42,386 nt of DNA from Candidatus Uhrbacteria bacterium (GCA_943354605.1 CALRCK010000001.1:41868-84253), one strand, 5' to 3'; shown: positions 1 to 9,196, counted from the stretch's first letter. The notes: generated by a model from the letters alone, not told the origin. Program-made: numbers and translations.

Positions 1-5
1 ACGCC

Positions 6-65
6 GCGCGTCCGACCGTTCGAAGCCCGTCTGGGCCTCACGGTCCGGACGCGCTTTCGCTTTTT
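6..65 (+). terminator. Large hairpin upstream of rpsO (terminator-like or leader)
   Basis: GCGCGTCCG-ACCGT pairs with ACGGT-C-CGGACGCGC, giving a long GC-rich stem with an inner AGCCC/GGGCC helix. It is followed by TTTCGCTTTTT. It most likely ends a transcript that begins left of the window. It could instead be part of the rpsO leader, since S15 represses its own mRNA in other bacteria. Confidence 0.45.
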
Positions 66-185
66 GGAAAAATCTTGCCTTTTCTCCTCACTTCAGATAC
101 GCTTCTCCTCGTTAATACCCTCCGTTTTCCTTGGTTTTGGGGCTGAGCTCCCTTTACTCAGGTGATCGGCTAAATTTTCAAGACT

Positions 186-452
186 ATGCTCGACAAGTCC
201 GCCAAGGAAAAGCTCATTAAAAAGTTCCGAACTCATGATTCGGACACCGGTTCCCCACAGGTGCAGATCGCCATTTTGTCTGCCGAAGTGAAGGAGCTGA
301 CCAAGCACCTCAAAACCCACCGCAAGGACTTTAGCTCCCGTCGTGGTTTGGTGAAGAAGGTTGCAGAACGCCGACGTTTGCTGAAGTACTTGGAGCGCGA
401 AAACGCTACCGCGTACGCAGAACTCATCGAAGCGCTTGGTTTGAAGAAGTAA
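186..452 (+). CDS. rpsO: 30S ribosomal protein S15
   Basis: This 88-residue protein is the normal S15 length. It has the family core: the HDSDTGSPQVQIAILS motif, LTKHLKTHRKDFSSRRGL and the C-terminal RRRLLKYLE helix. S15 binds the 16S rRNA central domain early in small-subunit assembly. The ATG at 186 begins at the usual family start (MLDKSAKEKLI). No close Shine-Dalgarno is seen; AGGTGAT lies about 20 nt upstream. It is followed by its own terminator-like hairpin. Proximity to pnp, with one gene in between, recalls the widespread rpsO-pnp pairing. Confidence 0.97.
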   Translation: MLDKSAKEKLIKKFRTHDSDTGSPQVQIAILSAEVKELTKHLKTHRKDFSSRRGLVKKVAERRRLLKYLERENATAYAELIEALGLKK

Positions 453-458
453 TACAAC

Positions 459-505
459 ATCCCGTACGTCTCGTCGTGATACGATGTGGACGTGCGGGAT
501 TTTCA
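459..505 (+). terminator. Intrinsic terminator after rpsO
   Basis: ATCCCGTACGTC (459-470) pairs with GACGTGCGGGAT (489-500) over 12 positions with one G-T wobble. TTTTC follows directly. It lies 7 nt after the rpsO stop codon. Confidence 0.7.
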
Positions 506-540
506 CTATTTATCTGCGGCACTTTTTTCGCCGCCAATCT

Positions 541-1344
541 ATGCCACTTATCGATACCTCCACCCGCCGCGTCGGCGTTTTCATCGACGTTCAGAACATG
601 TACTACAGTGCGCGTAACATTTACGGAGCAAAAGTAAACTTCGGCGCCATCGTCAAAGCTGCAGTTGGCAACCAAAAACTTATTCGTGCGATCGCGTATA
701 CGATTTCGACGAAAACCGGAGAGGAGCGCCCGTTCTTCGAAGCCCTTCAAGCGATGGGCATCGAGCTCAACACCAAAGAACTCCTTGAATACGACAGCGG
801 ACACAAGAAAGGGGACTGGGACGTGGGAATTACGATCGACGTCGTTCGCATGCTCGACATGGTGGACGTTGTGGTGATGGTTTCCGGCGACGGCGACTAC
901 TGCGCGCTTGCCGACTATGTGAAGAGCCGCGGCCGCATTTTCCACGTCGTTTCCTTCCGCGAATCCACGTCGTCGAAGCTCGTAGAAGTCGCCGATATCT
1001 ACACGAACCTCTCGCAAGACAAAAAAGCGTTCCTCATTGGCGGAAGCAACAACCATCGTTCGCCACAGCATCACCTTTCGTCTTCTACCGATACGTTCGA
1101 CGACGTCATCGCCGAGCAAGTTGCCAATAAAGCAATCGAGGTGCCAAAGAAGGAGCCGGTCGAGCGCGTGAATCCAAAACAGACGAATATTCTTACCGCT
1201 CCACCTATTACAGCGGTTCCAATCGCGCCGATTCGTTTCAACAAGAAGCCCGAGGCTCCGGCACAAAACAAACCACAAGGTCGTGGTCGCCCACGCAAGC
1301 CACGCCCCAATCCAAACGTTCCACAGCTTCCAATGAATGCGTAA
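541..1344 (+). CDS. NYN-domain (LabA/PIN-like) putative RNase
   Basis: The N-terminal ~150 residues are a NYN domain: VFIDVQNMYYS near residue 13 and VSGDGDYCALADYVKSRGR near residue 118 carry the acidic residues expected for a PIN-like, metal-dependent RNase. The C-terminal ~100 residues are Pro/Lys/Arg-rich and low in complexity (ending GRGRPRKPRPNPN), probably disordered and RNA-binding. I chose the ATG at 541 because homologues begin just before the GVFID strand; the longer track start at 484 would run through the rpsO terminator. The protein is 267 aa. Its position between rpsO and pnp suggests RNA metabolism, but the substrate is unknown. Confidence 0.8.
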   Translation: MPLIDTSTRRVGVFIDVQNMYYSARNIYGAKVNFGAIVKAAVGNQKLIRAIAYTISTKTGEERPFFEALQAMGIELNTKELLEYDSGHKKGDWDVGITIDVVRMLDMVDVVVMVSGDGDYCALADYVKSRGRIFHVVSFRESTSSKLVEVADIYTNLSQDKKAFLIGGSNNHRSPQHHLSSSTDTFDDVIAEQVANKAIEVPKKEPVERVNPKQTNILTAPPITAVPIAPIRFNKKPEAPAQNKPQGRGRPRKPRPNPNVPQLPMNA

Positions 1345-1349
1345 TTACC

Positions 1350-1375
1350 GAGGTCGAAGAACACCCTTCGACCTC
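1350..1375 (+). terminator. Hairpin after the NYN gene
   Basis: GAGGTCGAAG and CTTCGACCTC form a perfect 10-bp stem with loop AACACC, 5 nt after the stop codon. No T-run follows (ATACATC), so it may be a weak terminator or a 3'-end stabilising hairpin. Confidence 0.4.
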
Positions 1376-1478
1376 ATACATCACTCATTCATAACCGAGT
1401 CCGGCATTGGACAGCGAGTACTTCATCGCCATGGCGCGATCGAGTTCTTTTGTCTACTGCCGATCTCGCATTCTCACT

Positions 1479-3668
1479 ATGGAAACACCAACATTTCAGA
1501 TGGAATTTGGAGGGAAGACGCTCAGGGTTCAAGTTGGGAAATATGCCCGCGCTGCAAATGGCAGCTGCACCGTGCAGTATGGAAACACTGTCGTGCTCGC
1601 AACAGCCGTCATGAGCAAAGAAGCCCGTCCAGGAATGGGATATTTCCCGCTGATGGTGGATTTTGAGGAGAAGCTCTACGCCGCTGGTCGTATCAAAGGA
1701 TCGCGATTCATTAAACGCGAGGGCCGGCCGACCGACGAGGCGGTACTCGTCGCACGGTTCATCGACCGCGCCATTCGTCCGCTCTTTGATTCACGCATTG
1801 AAAACGACGTTCAGGTGATTCTCTCCGTCCTCGCGTTCGATGGTGAGAATGACGCGGACATTCCAGCACTCATCGGCGCCTCACTTGCGCTCCACATTTC
1901 TGACATCCCATGGAACGGCCCAATTGCCTCGGCTCGCGTGAACGACGTTGAAGGCAAGCTTATCATCAACGGAACGTACGCACAGCGCGAGGCAGCAAAC
2001 TTCGATATTGACGTTGCCGGCACGCCAGAGAAGCTCATCATGATGGAAGCGAATGCAATGCAGACTCCTGAGGCCGATGTGCTCGCAGCCATCCAATTTG
2101 GTCAGGAATCGCTCGGCCCCGTTATCGCGTTCATCGAAAAGATCCGCTCCGAGGTCGGCAAAGAAAAAATCGATCTCTTCACACCAAAGAACGACGAACA
2201 AAGGGCGGCCATCGCACGGAAGGCCGAGGTGACCAATCGCGCAAACGCCATCATGAAACCTCTAATGAAGGAGCTGTTCCTCGACGCACCGAAGGCAACA
2301 AAAACCGATCGCGCGGTTGCCAAAGACACCATGAAGAAGCGCTTGGTCGAGACATGTAAGGCCGAAGGAATGGAGGACGCCGATATCGCAATCGCAAAAA
2401 GCGCACTCTACCCATTCATCGATTCAGAAATTACCCGCTTGATTCTCGACGACGGCAAGCGCGTGGATGGTCGGGCAATCAATGAAGTTCGCACGATTGT
2501 TTCCGAAGTTGGCGTTCTGCCGTGCGTTCATGGAAGCGGCCACTTTATGCGTGGTGAAACACAGGTCCTTTCCATCGCGACGCTCGGCGCTCCTGGCGAC
2601 AAACAAACCCTCGACGGTATGGAATTGGTTGGCGAAAAGAGTTTCATGCATCACTACAACTTCCCGCCGTTCTCTGTAGGCGAAGCAAAACCGCTCCGCG
2701 GCGCTGGTCGTCGCGAAATCGGCCACGGTGCGCTTGCGGAAAAGGCGATTGAGCCGGTGCTTCCGAAACTTGAAGACTTCCCATACTCGATTCGCGTCGT
2801 TTCCGAAGTGCTTGGATCGAACGGATCAAGTTCCATGGGCTCAACATGCGGAACAAGCTTGGCCTTGATGGATGCCGGTGTGCCAATCACGGCTCCGGTT
2901 GCCGGCGTAGCCATGGGCCTTGCAAGCGATGGCAAGCGATACCGCGTGATTACCGACCTTCAAGATTTAGAAGATGGCGAGGGCGGCATGGACTTCAAGG
3001 TAACCGGAACAGAAAAGGGTATTACCGCCATTCAGCTCGACACAAAAACCGACGGCCTCCCACGCGAAGTCGTCGTTGAAGCGATCACCGGTGCTCGCGT
3101 TGCCCGGTTGCAAATTCTTGATGTGATGAAGAGCGCAATCGCCGCTCCTCGCGCCGAGCTTTCACCAACCGCTCCACGCATCTTGAAGCTTCGCATTAAT
3201 CCAGACCTCATCCGCGTGGTTATTGGCAGCGGCGGAAAGACCATCAATGAAATCATCGCAAAAACCGGCGTCACCGCCATTGACATCGAAGACGACGGCC
3301 TCGTCATGATTACCGCCGTCAACGGCGAAAGCGGAAAGGCCGCATTCGAATGGGTATCGAACCTCACTCGAGAGGTGAAGGTTGGCGACACGTTCGATGG
3401 GGAAGTTGTCCGCCTCATGGACTTTGGCGCATTCGTGCAAATTCTCCCGGGAAAGGACGGTATGGTTCACGTATCCGAACTTGCTCCGTGGCGCGTTGAG
3501 AAAGTGACTGACATTGTGAACGTCGGCGACAAAGTAAAGGTGGTCGTTATCGAAATCGACGAAAAAGGCCGCATTAATCTTTCCATGAAGAAAGCTGTCG
3601 GCAACGTGTACAGCGACGAAATGCGCGCAAAAGCATCAACCGCAGCACCAAAACCACGAAGCCACTAA
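1479..3668 (+). CDS. pnp: Polyribonucleotide nucleotidyltransferase (PNPase)
   Basis: This protein carries out phosphorolytic 3'-5' RNA decay as a homotrimer. It has two RNase PH domains (residues ~5-215 and ~310-530) joined by the all-alpha linker, then a KH domain with the GxxG loop (GSGGKTINEI) and an S1 domain (GEVVRLMDFGAFVQILPGKDGMVH). Family motifs KREGRPTDEAVL and GSNGSSSMGSTCGTSLALMDAGVP are present. The length of 729 aa is typical. ATG 1479 (METPTFQMEFGGKTL) matches homologue N-termini; the 1407 track start is an upstream TTG adding unrelated residues. There is no Shine-Dalgarno. The next gene begins 2 nt after the stop, so they are probably co-transcribed. Confidence 0.97.
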   Translation: METPTFQMEFGGKTLRVQVGKYARAANGSCTVQYGNTVVLATAVMSKEARPGMGYFPLMVDFEEKLYAAGRIKGSRFIKREGRPTDEAVLVARFIDRAIRPLFDSRIENDVQVILSVLAFDGENDADIPALIGASLALHISDIPWNGPIASARVNDVEGKLIINGTYAQREAANFDIDVAGTPEKLIMMEANAMQTPEADVLAAIQFGQESLGPVIAFIEKIRSEVGKEKIDLFTPKNDEQRAAIARKAEVTNRANAIMKPLMKELFLDAPKATKTDRAVAKDTMKKRLVETCKAEGMEDADIAIAKSALYPFIDSEITRLILDDGKRVDGRAINEVRTIVSEVGVLPCVHGSGHFMRGETQVLSIATLGAPGDKQTLDGMELVGEKSFMHHYNFPPFSVGEAKPLRGAGRREIGHGALAEKAIEPVLPKLEDFPYSIRVVSEVLGSNGSSSMGSTCGTSLALMDAGVPITAPVAGVAMGLASDGKRYRVITDLQDLEDGEGGMDFKVTGTEKGITAIQLDTKTDGLPREVVVEAITGARVARLQILDVMKSAIAAPRAELSPTAPRILKLRINPDLIRVVIGSGGKTINEIIAKTGVTAIDIEDDGLVMITAVNGESGKAAFEWVSNLTREVKVGDTFDGEVVRLMDFGAFVQILPGKDGMVHVSELAPWRVEKVTDIVNVGDKVKVVVIEIDEKGRINLSMKKAVGNVYSDEMRAKASTAAPKPRSH

Positions 3669-3670
3669 GC

Positions 3671-4906
3671 ATGGAACTCGCACTCAATATTCCCATGAGT
3701 GCCAGCCCCACCCGCCAGAAATTCTGGCGGGTGTTGCGCGTTGCAGGGACTCTTCTCACGGCATGGAGCATTGTCGCCGGCGTCCATCGCCTCGCCTTCG
3801 CATTCAGCACGATAGTTCCACCAACCGATGCCGTAGCGATTCGCTTGATCAAAAACGACGGGACCATCGCAAGCCTACGATCGCTCACAAAAGGAATGAA
3901 TGTCGTTCCCGGAGTACCGATCTCGCTCGCCGACGCGCTCAACAACACCAACCGAACGCTCAACGTTTGGTTCGAATCCGACGGCAGTACAACGATGATT
4001 CTCGATCGCAAGCTCACCGATCCCGAAGCTGCCGCGATCACGTCGTTCGGTGCAACCGTTTTTCAGCAAGGCGGTGTCACGATCATCACAAACAAACCTG
4101 TCACCACACCAGTTTCCACCAGTGTTCTCAAGAATATTCTTCCAACACTCCTTGGCGGCGATGCCGCAACACTTGCGTTTGGAAACGATCGGACGAATAT
4201 TTCGATCACATCAGAATCGATCACCCTGCATGGCACAGCATTCCTCGCGGCACCAAATATCGACGAATCCATTACCACAGACACTGTTTTTTCTGCGAAT
4301 ATCCCAGCGTCGGATATATCTGCGCTCGTCCCGCGAACGTTTACCCAAAATACCCCAGGATTTTCGGCGCTTTTCATGCTCGCGGCACAAAACGGCGTCT
4401 CTGCACGCATCGACCGAAATGGAGACGCCGCGCTGTATACCCTTGCCCTGCCGCTCACGGCCGAGACGCAATTTTACGCAAATGAAGATTCGTTAACGCA
4501 CATCGGAAAAGAGCTCGTGGAAATCCCAACCATCGACGGGATTACGACATTCCTCGACGACGGAAGTAAATCCATTACGCTCCGCTCTCGCGAGGAGGCA
4601 AGCATCCTCATCCGCGACGAAACACCGTATCGATTCATCACCGCAACATCGTCGTACGGTGCCGCATACATCACACAAACTCCAACACTCCTTACGGTCA
4701 GCAACCATGTGCAAAACACCGCCACTGCGCAACCGCGTATAGCCCCATGTCTTTCTGGCGCGGTCGCCTTTGTTCAGCCAACAAATCTTTTCTCAGGAGT
4801 CGAAACAGAAACGTTTTATCGGTCAACACAACTTTCGAATCTCTTATGGCACGCAAAGGAGATTGCAAGTACACATTCAACAACACGTATCTGCATTTCT
4901 GAATAA
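3671..4906 (+). CDS. Membrane-anchored exported protein of unknown function
   Basis: I do not recognise the family. The 411-aa protein has a basic N-terminus (TRQKFWRVLR) and one hydrophobic segment (about residues 24-46, VAGTLLTAWSIVAGVHRLAFAF), acting as signal peptide or anchor. About 360 Thr/Ser/Ile-rich residues follow, predicted to be beta-rich and outside the membrane. It starts 2 nt after pnp stops, which suggests co-transcription. M9 (3695) is an alternative start and still keeps the hydrophobic segment. A perfect DNA palindrome lies inside codons 13-21. Confidence 0.65.
   Translation: MELALNIPMSASPTRQKFWRVLRVAGTLLTAWSIVAGVHRLAFAFSTIVPPTDAVAIRLIKNDGTIASLRSLTKGMNVVPGVPISLADALNNTNRTLNVWFESDGSTTMILDRKLTDPEAAAITSFGATVFQQGGVTIITNKPVTTPVSTSVLKNILPTLLGGDAATLAFGNDRTNISITSESITLHGTAFLAAPNIDESITTDTVFSANIPASDISALVPRTFTQNTPGFSALFMLAAQNGVSARIDRNGDAALYTLALPLTAETQFYANEDSLTHIGKELVEIPTIDGITTFLDDGSKSITLRSREEASILIRDETPYRFITATSSYGAAYITQTPTLLTVSNHVQNTATAQPRIAPCLSGAVAFVQPTNLFSGVETETFYRSTQLSNLLWHAKEIASTHSTTRICISE
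3709..3733. repeat. Perfect palindrome with AAATT core
   Basis: CACCCGCCAGAA and TTCTGGCGGGTG flank a single A. As RNA this is a 10-bp GC-rich stem with an AAATT loop. It lies within the start of the gene after pnp and shares its architecture with the two palindromes at the ORF6N locus. Confidence 0.75.
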
Positions 4907-5362
4907 TTGCATGGTATAGTTTAGGAAGTTCCTTCCACAATTCCTTTGCCACTTGGGAGGTTGCTTCCCGAAACCCCACAAACTCGTTTCGAGGAGCGCC
5001 TCACTGCTGTACGGAGTGAAAAAAGCATTAGGGCGTCCATGGATTGAAACGGGAATGTACACTGAAACCATGCCAGCCCACACCCGAGTAGAGCAGATTC
5101 GCATACTGGAACATCCATCGCACAATGTCCGTGTGGTATTGAGTCCTGACGGTTATCCCGAAGATAATCTCCAGAATCCAATGCCTCACTGTAGGCTGAG
5201 TCTCGATGGTCCGTTCTCTTGAGGGCGCACCCGGGACGAAACTCTGCTCCATTGCACTGTTCACAGCCCGAAGGACGCCCTCTTGCTATTTCCCGCCTCT
5301 TTCTCTATCCTCAATGAAACCTACTGAGAGCACTTACATTTCACTCTCTGACCACCGCCTGT
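4907..5362 (+). other. 456-bp gap, possible structured RNA or long leader
   Basis: No convincing gene is visible. A TATAGT box (4915-4920) opens the gap. It is followed by small hairpins (GGAAG-TTC-CTTCC; GGGAGG-TTG-CTTCCC) and a long-range pairing of GAGGGCG (5221-5227) with CGCCCTC (5276-5282). Short ORFs in the track lack recognisable motifs. I looked for RNase P RNA, tmRNA and SRP RNA consensus motifs and found none. It could be an unrecognised ncRNA, or a leader for the dksA-like gene. Confidence 0.35.
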
Positions 5363-5731
5363 ATGAAAAAAGCATTCCTTGCAGAAGTGGAGGCTCGTCT
5401 CCGTGCAGAACGCGAAAAGCTCGTCTCTGAACTTGTTCGCGTTTCACCACACGTCGCCGCAAGCGACGCCTTCGATGCTGATTACAACACCCTTGGCGAC
5501 AAAGAAGACGAGAGCGCAGACAAGGCTGCAGAAATCGGCGACAACCTTTCCCTGGAAAATGAATTGTCTTCCGCGCTTCGTGACATCGATAGCGCACTGA
5601 AGGCGATCGCTGCAGGAACGTACGGCACATGTAAATACTGCAAGCAGCTCATCGACGAAGCACGCCTCCAGGTTCGCCCAACATCCACATCCTGCGTTGC
5701 CTGCAAGAAGACGCTCACCCAAGAGATGTAA
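5363..5731 (+). CDS. TraR/DksA-family zinc-finger protein
   Basis: The 122-aa protein has an N-terminal coiled-coil (residues ~5-85, rich in Glu, Lys and Leu) and a C-terminal four-cysteine zinc finger (CKYC near 91 and CVAC near 112), the TraR/DksA/YocK layout. GTYGTCKYC and the following I-E-RL pattern are typical. DksA-type proteins enter the RNA polymerase secondary channel and change promoter response; a short member like this may differ. The coiled-coil tip carries acidic residues (DADYNTLGDKEDE). lspA follows 25 nt later, so they are probably one operon. Confidence 0.85.
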   Translation: MKKAFLAEVEARLRAEREKLVSELVRVSPHVAASDAFDADYNTLGDKEDESADKAAEIGDNLSLENELSSALRDIDSALKAIAAGTYGTCKYCKQLIDEARLQVRPTSTSCVACKKTLTQEM

Positions 5732-5756
5732 CCTCCACATCGCGCGGTTCGGCTCG

Positions 5757-6314
5757 ATGTTTGGTTTTATGCGAAAGTCGACCTTTATCATCGGGACGAT
5801 CGGCATCTTCATGTTCGGACTGATCGATTGGGCAATGAAACGCTTCGCAATCGAACATTTCGCAGACGGTCACACGGTGTATCTTCTGCCGTGCATCGAT
5901 TTCTTTCTCCACCGCAACCCCGGAATCACGTTTGACATCCCAATTCCACTCTCCCTGATCGCTATTGCAACCACCGGTATCATTCTTTTTCTCGTCGATC
6001 GCACGTCGGCATCATACGAAACCGATCCCACAGTGACGCTCGGCGCCCTTGCTGTCATCGCTGGCGCAACAAACAATCTCATTGATCGCATCGTCAACGG
6101 ATTCACCACGGACTACCTCATGTTCTTCAACACATCAGTGATCAACGGATCAGATGTGCTCATTGTTCTAGGCGTTGTGAGTATGTTCTGGTACACTCGA
6201 AGCAATCCCCACGCGCTGCGCAACTTTATTCAGCCGTCCCCGCCAAAATATGGCGTCATTTCGTGTATGTTCCGCAGCATTATTCGGTTTGTCCGCAACT
6301 CCCGTCACGGTTGA
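5757..6314 (+). CDS. lspA: Lipoprotein signal peptidase II
   Basis: This inner-membrane aspartic peptidase cuts the signal peptide of lipidated prolipoproteins. Four hydrophobic segments are visible. Family blocks are present: RNPGITFDIP (cf. NxGxxF), GATNNLIDRI with one catalytic Asp, and NGSDVLIVLG with the second. The length is 185 aa. I chose ATG 5757; 5769 (MRKST) is also possible. The track start at 5697 would overlap the previous gene. Its C-terminal codons overlap comM by 65 bp. Substrates may include the lipobox proteins at 24160 and 36833. Confidence 0.9.
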   Translation: MFGFMRKSTFIIGTIGIFMFGLIDWAMKRFAIEHFADGHTVYLLPCIDFFLHRNPGITFDIPIPLSLIAIATTGIILFLVDRTSASYETDPTVTLGALAVIAGATNNLIDRIVNGFTTDYLMFFNTSVINGSDVLIVLGVVSMFWYTRSNPHALRNFIQPSPPKYGVISCMFRSIIRFVRNSRHG

Positions 6315-7776
6315 GGCAGACGTGTCGTCGGGCCTGCCACGGTTCCAAATTGTCGGGCTTCCCGATGCTGCAGTGAGCGAGGCAAAAGACCGCGTTCGCG
6401 CGGCAATGAAAAACTCCGGGTTCCCGTTTCCCCGCACCAATGTCACCATCAATCTCGCGCCAGCCGATACTCGAAAACAAGGTCCGTTGTACGATCTCGC
6501 GATTGCTCTCGCGATTCTCGGCGCCCAGGGCACAATCGTTGACGCAAAGCTTCTCGAGCGCACCGTCGTCATCGGCGAACTCAGCCTGGATGGAACCATT
6601 CGGCCTGCTCGCGGCGTGTTACTCGCATCGAGCATGGCGAAACGAGAGGGGTATTCCGGCGTGCTCGTCGCCAAAGAAAACATCAACGAGGCGCGGCTTG
6701 TGGAACCATTGCACATTGCATCGGCACGGTCGCTCAAGGACTGTGTTGACCAAATCGAGACAGGGAAGTGGCAACAGCTGCCCAAGGCTGTCGAGATTGA
6801 AGCGCCCCCAACCTCACCCACAACCGATCACGGAGATGATTTCGCGCTCATTGCCGGACAACTCCACGCCAAACGCGCGCTAGAAATTGCCGCAGCCGGC
6901 GGACATAATATTCTGCTTTCCGGGCCACCAGGAAGTGGAAAAACGATGCTCGCTCGCGCGTTCGCATCGCTCCTCCCACCCCCAACCGTCGACGAATCCA
7001 TCGAGATCACCTCTATTCACTCCATTGCCGGCCTCCTCCATGGCCAACGTATCACGAATCGACCCTTCAGGGCCCCGCATCACACCAGTAGCGGCATCGC
7101 GCTCGTTGGTGGTGGCACGCAGCCAAGACCTGGAGAAATTTCGCTCGCACACCGTGGCGTGCTGTTTCTGGACGAATTCCCAGAATTCTCTCGCGCAGTT
7201 CTCGAAAACCTTCGCCAGCCACTCGAAGACGGCACCATCGCCGTGTCTCGAGCATCGGGAAGCGTTACGTTTCCTGCGCGATTCATGCTTGTTGCCTCGA
7301 TGAATCCTTGCCCATGCGGATTCATTAGCGATCCCGGCATCGCCTGCACGTGCACCCCGGGAAACATTCTGAAGTATCAACAAAAAATCTCCGGCCCGCT
7401 CCTTGATAGAATCGATCTTCGCGTGGAAGTTCCCCGCGTCGCGTTCGACGATCTCTCGTCGACAACGCCAGGCGAATCGTCCGCCGTCATCCGCGAAAGA
7501 GTCACGACCGTACGGAGTCTTACGCAAGAACGATACGCGTCATTCGGGATATTCACGAACGCAGAGCTCAAACCATCGCTGATGAAGGCGTGGTGCGCGC
7601 TGACGAATGACGGCATGATCCTCCTAAAATCTGCGGTTGATCGGCTCCATATGTCGGCACGATCGTACGGACGAATCCTCAAAGTTGCACGAACGATTGC
7701 AGACCTTGCGCGCGAAGAAACCATCTCTGCAGCGCATCTCGCCGAAGCACTGCAATATCGTATTCGAAACGCCTAG
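6250..7776 (+). CDS. comM: Mg-chelatase-like AAA ATPase (YifB/ComM family)
   Basis: The 508-aa protein has the family order. An N-terminal ChlI-like fold begins CSAALFGLSATPVTVEADVSSGLP. A AAA core follows with Walker A GPPGSGKTM (about 225-233), Walker B VLFLDEFPEF and sensor region SMNPCPCGF, including the Cys cluster typical of YifB. A C-terminal Mg-chelatase domain (RSYGRILKVARTIADL) completes it. ComM is a branch-migration helicase for integrating DNA during natural transformation; here that role is inferred from family. The start overlaps the end of lspA, suggesting translational coupling. The last 4 bp overlap the convergent M23 gene. Confidence 0.93.
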   Translation: MASFRVCSAALFGLSATPVTVEADVSSGLPRFQIVGLPDAAVSEAKDRVRAAMKNSGFPFPRTNVTINLAPADTRKQGPLYDLAIALAILGAQGTIVDAKLLERTVVIGELSLDGTIRPARGVLLASSMAKREGYSGVLVAKENINEARLVEPLHIASARSLKDCVDQIETGKWQQLPKAVEIEAPPTSPTTDHGDDFALIAGQLHAKRALEIAAAGGHNILLSGPPGSGKTMLARAFASLLPPPTVDESIEITSIHSIAGLLHGQRITNRPFRAPHHTSSGIALVGGGTQPRPGEISLAHRGVLFLDEFPEFSRAVLENLRQPLEDGTIAVSRASGSVTFPARFMLVASMNPCPCGFISDPGIACTCTPGNILKYQQKISGPLLDRIDLRVEVPRVAFDDLSSTTPGESSAVIRERVTTVRSLTQERYASFGIFTNAELKPSLMKAWCALTNDGMILLKSAVDRLHMSARSYGRILKVARTIADLAREETISAAHLAEALQYRIRNA

Positions 7777-9158
7777 CGGATGTATTCCAATGGATTGCGG
7801 TAGTCTTTTGATCCGTTTGATCCAATCACTTCAAAGTGCAGGTGGGTTCCCGTTGAATTTCCCGTTGATCCGCAGCGGGCGATTGGGGTACCCGCCGTAA
7901 CATGCTGACCCGCCTTCACATAAATGGCATGGTTATGCCCGTAGCGCGTTGAAAGACCGTTGCCGTGGTCGATAATAACCAAGTTTCCATATCCACCGCT
8001 TGGGCCCTGAAACCGCGGGCCAGCAAACGTCACGATACCGTCGGCCGCCGCGTAATTATCGTCGGTAGACGTTCCGTCGGCATGACCGCTGCAATCAATG
8101 TCTACACCGGTATGAAACCAGCTCAAACCACGAATAATCGTGTGGCCATCCGATGGCCAAATCATACGGGAGCTGCTTGAAACCGCGGTTCCGGTTTTGT
8201 TTGGTGCTGGCGCAAAAATAGAGGCGACCGACGTTGCGCGTTTGATTGGCGTTGGTGCCGGCGGCGTGCCACCAGGAATGACCAACTTCTGGCCAATCGT
8301 AATAGCACTTGAGTCCGCAAGTTTGTTTGCACTCAAAATTGCAGAGGAGTCGCTGTTATAGGTCTTCGCAATCTTCATCAGTGTGTCGCCGTTCTTCACG
8401 GTATACACTACACCAGACGTTGGCAAAATCGTGAGCGTCTGCCCAAGCTTCAGCACGCTCTTTGCACTCAAATTATTCGCCCAAAGCACCGTGTTCACCG
8501 AAATACCGAATCGCGATGCGATCGTTGAAAGCGTATCTCCCTCTGCGACAATATATGTCTCAACGCCGTCACGAGGCGCAACGCTCGCGCTTGATCCGGA
8601 AAGCACCGGCACCGCAAGCGAACCGCCCCCAGCAAGCGAAGCGGTATTCACAAACACAGAGTCCTGACCGTCTGAAGCGCCAAGTACCGGTGAAAGCGAG
8701 CCTTCAGAAAGGTAGCTCATGACATCGCCACGAAGTGCAGCAACATCCATGTCGGCATATTCCTCAACCACCGGCGACTCCTCTTGAGTAATCACCGCGT
8801 ATGCCAAACTCTTGTTAAACGCATCGAGCGTTTCGGCTCGCACGGTATCCATACCCAAATTGATTGCCACCGTTCCACCAACTACGCCAAGAATCGCCAC
8901 ATGCATCATGACGCGATTCGTCATAAAGAACATAAACCGACTCTTTGCGGGCCGATACCAATGAACAATGTGTCGTCGCGACGCAAAGCCCACGCGATAG
9001 ATTGGAACAAAAACCATCGCAAGGGCACCCTTCGCGAGCGGACGAATGGCAAGCACCAAAAACCGGCCGACCCAAAAAAGGATGGCCTTCGCCGCCAAAA
9101 GCAGACGAACGAAAGCAAGACCAACACGAACCGCAAAACGAGAAAAAGAAGTACTCAC
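7773..9158 (-). CDS. LysM + M23 peptidoglycan endopeptidase
   Basis: The 461-aa protein is predicted to be membrane anchored. It has hydrophobic stretches at ~15-55 and ~83-102, and two LysM domains (~201-246 and ~251-295; both with GDTL), which bind peptidoglycan. A Pro/Thr linker leads to a C-terminal M23 domain with zinc-ligand motifs HTGVDID (~349) and HLHFE (~439). It would cut cell-wall cross-links during growth or division. The start is GTG at 9158. It has its own promoter divergent from tig, and half of a TTAGCCAA operator sits 16 bp upstream of that -35 box. Confidence 0.92.
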   Translation of the reverse strand: MSTSFSRFAVRVGLAFVRLLLAAKAILFWVGRFLVLAIRPLAKGALAMVFVPIYRVGFASRRHIVHWYRPAKSRFMFFMTNRVMMHVAILGVVGGTVAINLGMDTVRAETLDAFNKSLAYAVITQEESPVVEEYADMDVAALRGDVMSYLSEGSLSPVLGASDGQDSVFVNTASLAGGGSLAVPVLSGSSASVAPRDGVETYIVAEGDTLSTIASRFGISVNTVLWANNLSAKSVLKLGQTLTILPTSGVVYTVKNGDTLMKIAKTYNSDSSAILSANKLADSSAITIGQKLVIPGGTPPAPTPIKRATSVASIFAPAPNKTGTAVSSSSRMIWPSDGHTIIRGLSWFHTGVDIDCSGHADGTSTDDNYAAADGIVTFAGPRFQGPSGGYGNLVIIDHGNGLSTRYGHNHAIYVKAGQHVTAGTPIARCGSTGNSTGTHLHFEVIGSNGSKDYRNPLEYIR

Positions 9159-9167
9159 AGTGCTCCC

Positions 9168-9196
9168 AGCATAGCAATTCCCCGGGGTTGTTACAA
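9168..9196 (-). promoter_or_regulatory. Promoter of the M23 gene
   Basis: On the minus strand TTGTAA (9196-9191), a 17-bp spacer, and TATGCT (9173-9168) with an upstream TG (extended -10). The -10 ends 9 nt before the GTG start, so the leader is 0-3 nt. Confidence 0.7.

Noticed and set aside
484-540. Upstream start for the NYN protein
   Set aside because: It would overlap the rpsO terminator; family homology begins at 541.
424-1278. 284-aa minus-strand ORF
   Set aside because: Shadow of the NYN gene with no recognisable domain or start signal.
5040-5052. GGATTGAAAC, resembling a CRISPR repeat end
   Set aside because: Only one copy; no repeat-spacer periodicity nearby.
4907-5362. RNase P RNA or tmRNA in the gap before the dksA-like gene
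   Set aside because: The P4 motifs GAGGAAAGTCC and ACAGAA, and the tmRNA tRNA-like ends, are absent.
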